A stretch of DNA of 64,000 nucleotides from Takakia lepidozioides (Eukaryota; Streptophyta; Takakiopsida; Takakiales; Takakiaceae), in NCBI GenBank assembly GCA_030704615.1, contig CM060733.1:24118001-24182000 (forward strand), given 5' to 3'. Below, in pieces: positions 56,482 through 64,000 of the stretch; the stretch's first letter is position 1; every line of letters starts with the position of its first letter. The translations under genes and the position numbers were made by a program. The notes beneath the pieces are model-generated. The model worked only from the letters and a program-made list of their open reading frames with translations, was not told where the DNA came from and searched no databases.

Positions 56482-59400
56482 ATGCTCGAACCTGAGAGGG
56501 AGGGAGTGCGTGCACCAGAGAAGAGACATCGTCGCAAAGCTCCGAAAATGTACTTCGGACGTAGGCCAATGCCGAAGGGGAGGAAGCAGATGCGTCTACA
56601 AGAGGAGATTGCCATCTCGCAGCATGAGGCCACACAGGCAACCCACCACCAGTGAGAGCTCCGTGCTATCGGAGATTTGCCACAGCTGATCGAGCACCGA
56701 ACCCGCCTCATTTTTCTCTGCAATTCTTAGACTGTATGCTAGGAGACTTGACTGCAGAAGATGTTTGCATGCCTAACCGGAAAGATGGACGTGCTGGAGG
56801 GATCGCAGGAATCCGAAGAGCCGCAGGCAGAGTCTGTGGAACTAGCTGCAGCACGCAAACCCAGCCGATCCACGAGCACGGGTCTTCCTGCCGGTCCTAG
56901 CCCTGTGCGTTTCAAGGACGCGGCTTCCAAGGGCAAGTCTTTGCAGTTCAAAGCCCCAAAGAGCGACTTGCCTTCAAAGGTCATGGAGAATCACCAGCAG
57001 GGGTCTAGCCCTTCTCCAGCAAAGACAAAGAAGAAGCAGCCCGTCCTTCCAACTTGTTTTCTGAACCGGACCAGGCCGTTTCCCCTCCCCCCCACCCAGG
57101 CGAATGAAGCAGATTCAATTGCAGTAGACCCTTCACCTGCAAGAATGAGGAAGCACAAGGCAATCAGGGGAGGGCGGAGCAGTCTCCCGCAAAACCGATT
57201 CCACGAGCTGAAGCCCAGTTCCTGCTTGATTTCCAGCCTGGTGATGTTGGGGGCGTCTCTGCTGCAGCAAAGGCAATGGGATCGACCGTCGATCTGGTAC
57301 CGGAGGAGGGTGCTGCCTCTCGACGTTCGCAGCAAGACCTGACCACAATTGAGGAAGATCTTCATAATACTGAAGGCCCGGAGGAGGCCTCTACGATTGC
57401 AGAATTGTCCGCAAGGATTCCCTAGAGTGCAGCTCCAGTTTGGGATGCTCAAGCTGCTCAGCCCCTACCGCCACCCAGCAGAATGTCTCGGAGGAATTCC
57501 CAAAGTGCAGCGGACTACAATGTTTGGAGAGAGACACTAGTAGCATTGGCAGAGTTTTGGGAAGCAGGGTATTCCGCGCCTCTTTGAATCCCACTCTGTC
57601 GCATGGTCTCCCTTCCCATCGTCAGGCAGGCACTTCCCGGAAATGTGGATAAGCTCAAGTTCGCATTTCGAGAAGGGTACCGTCTAGGTTCGCCAGCCTT
57701 CTACGTTTCCCTTGAGAATGAGGAGGCGAATCTCGTGGACCCACTGCGGAGGAATTGTCAACATGGGATACCCACTGGCACACTCGCAACGACGAATTTG
57801 AGGCAACATTGAAGGATGATCCCGACTTCGGCCATATGTCGGGTAAAATGTTCTTTGTGTGGGACGGGAATCACCGACTTCTCGCCTAGTGGGAGTACAT
57901 CAAGCAGAACCATGCCAAGCACATTGGCTGGCATTACATGGTGGAGTGTGTCATCCTCAAGGTGAAGGCGGCAGACTCCTCCTGCTGAAGAATGCCATGG
58001 CGGACCTCAACTCGTAAGATACTCATACCCTCCCAAGCACGTTCGAAATGCGGTGCCGCATTTCGGTTTCCAATCTGTTTTGTTTCCGTGCTTTCGTGGA
58101 CTGCGACTGGAGAGTGTGCCTTGCAGGGTCACTGAAAATGCGTACGTGCATACCCACATGGCACATATGCTGTACAGGGTGAGGAAAATTGGTCTCACTG
58201 ATCCGCACATGTTTGCGGAAATGTTGGAGCCCAAGCTCATTCAGAAAGCCGTGGCAAAAACTGACCGTACATGGTATCGTCTCACTATGGATGGAATGGT
58301 GGAGGTGATATACAAAGTAAGCCGTCCTCCCATTTCCCTCTGCTCATCCTTCCCCAATTTCCAGTAATCTTTCCACATGAATCGAATGTAACGCTTCTGC
58401 ATGTTTTTGTTGGCAGTCAAACATCAAGCTGGATTTGGCCCATGCCAAACGCTTCTTCATGAAAGTGAGGGGCAGGTCAAAACGTTGCAGTCATTGACTG
58501 AGCACTTGAAGGAAGCCGGGTCAAGTCCCGAACGAAATACAAGTCAAAGCTTGTAGAGCTGGTGCCATTGCAGATCCGGCACTTGGAAAGGACTTCATCC
58601 CCGAGATTGCAAAACACTATTCTCGGCCATGTAGCCACCTAGGCAGTTGGAGAAACTGCATCACCTCTCAACGGCATGTGTTGAAGCGAAAGAGAAGGTG
58701 ATGTTTCAATTCACTGAAGTTCCTTCCTAGCAATAGCCACTCTTCTTCCTGCTCCTGACATTGGATCGGAAATGGCAGACACGGTGGCTGTCGATCTGGA
58801 ATGCATTGGAGAGTATAAGGACAATGTGGTCTTTTCCACTCGAAGTTTCCGACCCTGCAGTGGATGTGTGGCTCAACCGCATGACTTGGTGTTCCAGGTA
58901 ATTCAATGTACTTCCCCATATTTGCTTTTTCTGAAATGAATCCCTGAACTGCTATGTGACATGCATGTGGGAATCGCAGGTAATGACGAATGCGAAGGAG
59001 CAAGTCGTAATGCATACAAATTCGTTCGGCTTGTACGTCAAATGGGATGGAACATAGACATTGGAAGACTACGTGACACATTTCAGATGTGTGTACAAGG
59101 ACAACCTCTTCGCCAGGGAGCTGCAGATAGCAAGAAGGAGCGTGGAGTTTACACATCAGGAGGGAGCGGAAAAGCTGCAATGCGAATTGTTTACAGGTGA
59201 AGCCCAGCTGTCCTTGTATGCAAAGCCTGGTTATGAGGTTTGTCTGGGAAATTGGCACCGCATTCGCATTTTATGTTTTCGGTTGCACTCTGCGAGTACG
59301 TTGGTCTCAACTTTTGCTCACGCATGCTGACTGCACTGCAAGTATATGAAATACGTGCTTCTTCTTCAGACAGGGGCCCTGGCTCAAGAGCCCCTGTTCT

Positions 59401-60462
59401 TCATGGCTTGGGACCGTGGCGGGCCCAAGCTGTGTCTAATACACACCCGAGATGCAGAAACAATGGCATGTCGCGCATCTGGTTTGGATGCCCGTGGTAC
59501 CTGGACATGTCTGGCGGAATTGTTGACGAGTCTGAGAAAGATCTGCAGCGCGAAAGCAGAAGAGAAGAGAAGGAAAGACGTGTCCCTGCTCGGCCAAAGT
59601 CGGCAAATGAAGCTGCTGCTCTGGACAAACCAGAAAGGCAGCTGAGATGGCACAGAAGACGGTGGATGCAGTTGTGTAGGCTCAACAGAAGGGGTCGAAG
59701 AAGCGGACTTGCCAACAAGGAGCAGCAGTTGTGACACCCAAGAAAACGAAGAAGCAAAAACAGATAGTGCACGTAGAGGGTGAGGAAGAGGACTCCGATG
59801 GAGACTTTGCAACCAGCCCACCCCCGAGACGCAGCCGAAATCCCCTGTGCCCGCCGTTGTCACGAGAGGGACGAGAACTGGCTCGGCAAAGAAGGCACTC
59901 TTCAACCCCCCGGGGGGCACCCTTTCGAGCCGGTGGAAATGAAGAGGCCGAAAGTGGATCCCAATACAGTAGTCCAGTGTGTGAATGAGAGTTTCTTGGT
60001 GGCTTTGGATGGACGGGCAGCCAGTTGCATCACATGAAGACCATGGAGGGTGAAGGGCAGAGCACTGAAGAAGGCGGCTGCCGAAGAGCCTTCCGACACC
60101 CCTGGGTTTCTGAAGATGGTCTCGTTCTTTGAGAGGGTATGTGCAGACAAGGATTGCAGGAGGGGCGGAAATGCCACCGAGTGGTCTTGCGATATGATCA
60201 TCTTGGATATTCCGACGGAGAGCCTGTGGAAGGACTGCAAGCTTTGCCATCTTGGAACAGGTACTCCGAGGACTTTTGGAAGAAAGGATTCGGGCTCGCC
60301 CGCATGGTGTTGGACGACAGAGGCTGTGTGGTTGTCCTGGCGAGCAGAGGCAAAAACACGCAGACAGGAATTGCGAAGTGGAACCGCAAGAGCGCCGTCC
60401 CAATTCTGAAGAAGAAGTGGACGTGCATCAACACATTGGGCCTTCGGTCGGAAGGGAAGAAG
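56482..60462 (+). pseudogene. Degenerate multi-exon gene with a DGNHR (ParB-like) motif and a possible methyltransferase-like end
   Basis: Plus-strand pieces run in order. A basic start (MLEPEREGVRAPEKRHRRKA) is followed by a low-complexity Ser/Pro/Lys region (56761-57342). Next come YNVWRETLVALAEFWEAGYS, GNVDKLKFAFREGYRLGSPA and FYVSLENEEANLVDP, then DDPDFGHMSGKMFFVWDGNH plus RLLA, an in-frame TAG, then WEYIKQNHAKHIGWHYMVEC. Exon-like pieces follow: ENAYVHTHMAHMLYRVRKIG (58130-58316), SNIKLDLAHAKRFFMK (58417-) and EDYVTHFRCVYKDNLFAREL (59061-). The end has CDMIILDIP and, in another frame, FWKKGFGLARMVLDDRGCVV with VLAS, recalling motifs IV and beyond of class I methyltransferases, up to a GT donor at 60463. 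WDGNHR resembles ParB/sulfiredoxin-fold nucleotide-binding motifs. Several frameshifts and stops are present. Family unnamed; function unknown. Confidence 0.5.
58044..58072. repeat. Solitary copy of the array palindrome
   Basis: CGAAATGCGG-TG-CCGCATTTCG stands alone inside the degenerate DGNHR gene, 1.9 kb right of the main array and about 25 bp after the likely exon end at about 58015. Confidence 0.9.
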
Positions 60463-60568
60463 GTAATTACGACATTGGCACTCGTCCTTTCATTTTCTTA
60501 GGAGTTTAGAAATCGAATGCGGCAAGAATGTAGAGGAGATAATAGATAATGTCAACCTAGGGGAGGAT

Positions 60569-62609
60569 TTGTTCGAAGACCAAGGGATGTCTGAACTCCT
60601 TCAGGAAGAGACCCATCGTAGCATGGCTGCCTCTATCATACAGGAAGCTTACCAGAAAGCTTGGAATGGTGAACTAGGGAACAACAACGTGGAAATAGAG
60701 GATGATTTCCATGATTGGAATCAGGTTGTGACTCAGGAAGAAAGGCAGAGGGTAGCTAACTCTGTACACAAGGTGGAGGGAAAGAGTTGGGAACCCAGCC
60801 ATGAAGAAGAAATGGAGAGTCGTTGGAGAAGTCTGAAATCCAGACTTCACATCAATCCAGAGCTAGCCCCAGAACATAGGATAGAACTGGAGCAAGAGCT
60901 GAGAGAAAATCAGGAATCTTTTGCTCTTAGCAAAGCTGACTTGGGTTATTGCAGTGAGGTGGAACATACAATTGATACACAAGGTTTTCCCCCTTGCAGA
61001 AGTCGTCCCAGCCGCCTATCAAAGTGGGAGGAAAACGAGGTACAAAGACAGATTGAGACTTTGATCTCACAAGGTAAGATGCAGGAAAGTAGTTCAGAGT
61101 GGTCATGTCCAGTCACTCTTCCACCAAAAAAGGATGGATCCAAGCGTTTTTGTGGTGATTTCAGGCCGGTGAACCGCTTGACTAGGAGGGACTCTTACCC
61201 TATGCCATTAATTCAGGATGTTTTGAACCAGTTGGGGAAAGCCAAGTGGTTCTCTGCTCTGGATTTACAATCTGGTTTTTGGCAGATTAAGATGGACGAC
61301 CGAGATATAAGCAAAACAGCAGTAATCACAAAGAAGGGATTGTATGAATGGCTGGTCATGCCATTTGGGCTAAAGAATGCCACTGCTACTTTCCAAAGAA
61401 CAATGAATAGGGTGCTTAAGGAAGAAATTAAAGATTGCGCCAAGGTCTTTGTAGATGACGTCAATATCCATAGCAAGGACTGGGCAGATCACGTGGGGCA
61501 CATAAAGAAGTACTGATGAAGGTTAGAAGGGCCAATCTTAGGCTCAATCCGGACAAGTGTTATTTTGCCAATTTGCAGTTGGTATTCCTTGGGCATGTGA
61601 TCTCTGAAGAAGGAACCTGGCCTGATCCAGATAAGATAGCTGCAATTGAAAGGTTTCCCTTGCCCAAAAACCACACTGCTCTCAAAAGTTATTTGGGGAT
61701 GACAGGGTATTATAGGCCCTATGTCAAGGGGTATGCTGGAGTGGCAGTACCTTTGTTCACTCTAACCAAGAAGGATGTGAAGTTTATCTGGAGTGCAGAG
61801 GCACAAAACGCCTTTTCTGCCCTACAGGTGAAGCTGGTGACTGCTCCCATTCTGGCCAGGCCAGATTTTTCAAGGCCTTTCGTCCTGGATGTTGACTGGT
61901 CCATCAAAGGAGTGGGGGCAGTCTTGTCACAAAAGGAGTATAAAAAGGAGAGGGTCATTGCATACGCTAGTAAGGTACTATCTGATGCTCAGCGAAAATA
62001 TCACCCTATGGAGGGTGAATGCTATGCCTTGGTGTGGGGAGTATTACACTTTAGGCAGTACCTGTATGGAACCTTTTTGTAATCAGGACTGATCACAAAC
62101 CACTGGAGTGGTTGGCAACGGTAAGTGACGCATATGGACGCAGGGGTAGATGGATCATGATGTTACAAGATTTTGAGTTTAAAATTGTTCATAGGGCGGG
62201 TGCTAGGCATGCTAACGTAGATGCGCTAAGCAGGTATCCAATGGGACCAGCTGAGGAAACCGAGGAAATCAAGGTATACTCTACTTCTCTATACAGTCAG
62301 AAAAGGGAAGGGAGAAAGAGGGATGGAGCCTATCTTCTTAGACTAGAGTGGGATAGGGGTGCCATCAATGCTTCTCTATTTCAATTTAAAGAGGGTAAGA
62401 AGGAGTTGAGAGAAGAAGCTCATAGGCAAGTAGGGTATAGCAGTGAAAAGGGGGAAATGATTTGCAAGAGAGGAGTACTATGCATGTGTATGGGGTCTTT
62501 GGTATTTCAAGAAGACACTGTTGGGATGTCATTTTTCTTTAGAAACAGATCTGGATCCATATTGGTGGCTATACTCAGAACACCACATAGGCATAGACTT
62601 GCTTGGTGA
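60569..62609 (+). pseudogene. RT - RNase H of the second Ty3 element
   Basis: 60569-61516 has an N-terminal extension (FEDQGMSELLQEETHRSM) then RT motifs SCPVTLPPKKDGSKRFCGDF, PVNRLTRRDSYPMPLIQDVL, FSALDLQSGFWQIKM, WLVMPFGLKNATATFQRTMN and the FVDD box. A frameshift near 61495-61510 leads into 61516-62082 (NLRLNPDKCYFANLQLVFLG, YLGMTGYYRPYVKGYAGVA, RNase H DVDWSIKGVGAVLSQ). A second frameshift at about 62080 leads into RTDHKPLEWLATVSD and HANVDALSRYPMG. The first RNase H Asp box reads DVDWS rather than the usual TDAS. Confidence 0.9.
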
Positions 62610-62822
62610 CTTTTCATTTGAGTTTGTTCTTGGAATAGATAGATCTTCCACAGGTGGGATGTTGACCAAGGCTCATGGTATATTGAAAGGAGAACTAAAA
62701 CCAGGTGTAATGCCAGATAGGGAAGGAAAGAAGGTGACTTTTGCTGCACGGACTTTTGCCACCAAGACCCAAGGAAAGGGCATTGATCAATCAACCCCTG
62801 TCAATCTGGTAAGGGAAGGTAT

Positions 62823-64000
62823 TTGGAAAGATGTGGGTGCAGGAAAGAAGGAGGTTCCTGCAATCAGCAACAAAGAAGGGGCAGATCTGATGTCCTCTTG
62901 TCCCACCATCCATGTGATTACCCGAGGATCTCTTCTCGTGATCAGGAGCTAAGCAAGGTACAGCCAGCCTGTGAACTTGTGGAAGAACGATCAAACAATG
63001 AAAAGGGAAGCTCACTAGAAACACCATTCCTTCAACACTCTATATACACAGAGACAACAGGAAGAATTTGGGTGACCTCCTCGGCAGAATGCCCAGCTGA
63101 AGACACACATGGGGGTGAGTGTTCCACCAAGACATTTTATTCTTCAGTCAGTGATGGATCACGTTGTTCAAGGCAAGAAACTTCTTCTTGCAACAAGGAT
63201 GTTAAAGGGGACTGGGTGCCATGGACCACACCCACCAAAGCTACTCAGATGTCACTATTACGTGCAGCTGAAAGATGGGGGGAAGACTCTCTCATCAGCT
63301 CTGACAATCATACATCAGCTGTTAAGGAGGAAAGGCAACCTGATGTACTTGATGATGTGGAAGTTATGCATCTCTTATGTTTTGGAGAAGTCAATGACTA
63401 TTTGACAAAGGAAGAAAGCAAGAGAGCCAGCAGGCGGGCAAGGCAGTACTCCTATCTCAAAGGGGAAGTCTACTTTGAGGGAAGGGTAGTTCCACCAAGA
63501 ACGGACAGAGAGGCAATAATCAAAGTGAAGTGCATAAGGCCACTGGCCATTTTGGAATCCGGAGAACACAGAAGAGATATGTCGACGGTATTTCTGGCAT
63601 GACAGAACGAAACTCATCAGGCAAGTACTCAAGGGCTGTGGAGAATGTCAGATGACCAAACAGAACGGAGTGTTACGCTCAGGTAGCTCAAAACTTCACA
63701 GCATTCCAGTTGTGGATCTGTTTTTCAGAGTTGCAATTGACACAGCAGGGCCATTACCCATAACCAACAGGGGCAATCAGTACTTTCTGGTAGCAATAGA
63801 TCACTTCTCAAAATGGATAGAGGCTGCACCAGTGGCAGATCATACAACAGCACTTACTGCCCGCTTTCTAGTGGAAGAAGTCATTAACAGGTATAGCTGC
63901 CCCCACACATTGCTCACTGACAATGGCACGGAGTGGGGAGGTGAGTTTGAAGATGCATGCCGCGAATATGGTATAAAAAGAGAGCATAGCGCTCCCTACT
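62823..64000 (+). pseudogene. Integrase of the second Ty3 element (cut by the window end)
   Basis: 62823-63602 covers a linker with DYLTKEESKRASRRARQYSY and LKGEVYFEGRVVPPRTDREA. A frame change near 63600 leads to KGCGECQMTKQNG, then the DDE core: VAIDTAGPLPITNRGNQYFL with the first Asp, SKWIEAAPVADHTTA and LLTDNGTEWGGEFEDACREY with the second Asp. The catalytic Glu would lie beyond base 64000. Confidence 0.87.

Larger units (their letters stand above)
60496..64000 (+). mobile_element. Second Ty3/Gypsy element, 5'-truncated pol, continues past the window
   Basis: It begins without gag, protease or LTR just after the degenerate DGNHR gene. A plus-strand frame from about 60502 (SLEIECGKNVEEIIDN) leads into RT, RNase H and integrase in Ty3 order. 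The right end is cut by the window, so a 3' LTR may exist outside. Frameshifts near 61495, 62080 and 63600 show decay. Its RT differs clearly from the 38.7-51.6 kb element (FVDD versus FLDD box, different flanking motifs), so the two are separate families. Confidence 0.88.

Noticed and set aside
59384-60403. 339-codon minus-strand open frame
   Set aside because: It lies antisense to the degenerate DGNHR/methyltransferase-like gene, is Ser/Leu/Pro-rich and has no recognised motif; it is probably a shadow.

Overview
The window looks like nuclear DNA of a spore-bearing streptophyte plant with swimming sperm. It carries plant-type genes (a RAR1-like CHORD protein, glucuronokinase, a UDP-arabinopyranose mutase/RGP) beside the end of an axonemal-type dynein heavy chain and a centrin-like gene. 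The genes are intron-split, the two tRNAs have eukaryotic anticodons (AGU, AGA), and repeats are abundant. A bryophyte, lycophyte or fern fits best; a charophyte alga or a cycad/Ginkgo cannot be excluded. The species call is inference.

Layout. From 1 to 20.2 kb is the gene-rich arm. It holds the dynein heavy-chain 3' end (+, 150-1338), the RAR1-like CHORD gene (+, 2624-6804, with a frame break in the first CHORD), the centrin-like gene (-, 11057-8687, last exon not found), and tRNA-Thr(AGT) with tRNA-Ser(AGA) 5 nt apart. These are followed by an intronless ENPP-type phosphodiesterase (+, 12140-13615), a complete six-exon glucuronokinase (-, 17220-14407) and a complete single-exon UDP-arabinopyranose mutase (-, 20230-19190). 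The last two act in the same nucleotide-sugar network that feeds cell-wall synthesis.

From 20.8 to 22.7 kb lies a satellite with a unit of about 120-146 bp. From 22.7 to 38.7 kb the DNA is repeat-rich: a hAT-like remnant, minisatellites, an unidentified terminal exon at 26.4-26.7 kb, a CACTA (En/Spm) transposon with a decayed TNP2-type transposase gene, and a broken zinc-finger/NLS reading frame.

From 38716 to 51621 is a 12.9-kb Ty3-type LTR retrotransposon on the minus strand, with two LTRs, a GTTTG target duplication, PBS and PPT. Its gag-PR-RT-RH-IN region is broken by frameshifts. About 3.8 kb of extra sense coding sequence lies downstream of integrase. The element interrupts an older reading frame.

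From 51.6 to 60.5 kb are two degenerate genes of unnamed plant-repeat-like families. One has a Cys-rich zinc domain; the other has a DGNHR (ParB-like) motif and a possible methyltransferase-like end. Between them sits the most striking structure, about 30 imperfect palindromes of the form GGAAATGCGG-NN-CCGCATTTCC, organised in a five-unit higher-order repeat of about 260 bp. A second, 5'-truncated Ty3 pol runs from about 60.5 kb off the window's right end.

No tools were used. Exon borders come from reading GT/AG sites and recognised protein motifs, and family calls are from memory of family signatures.
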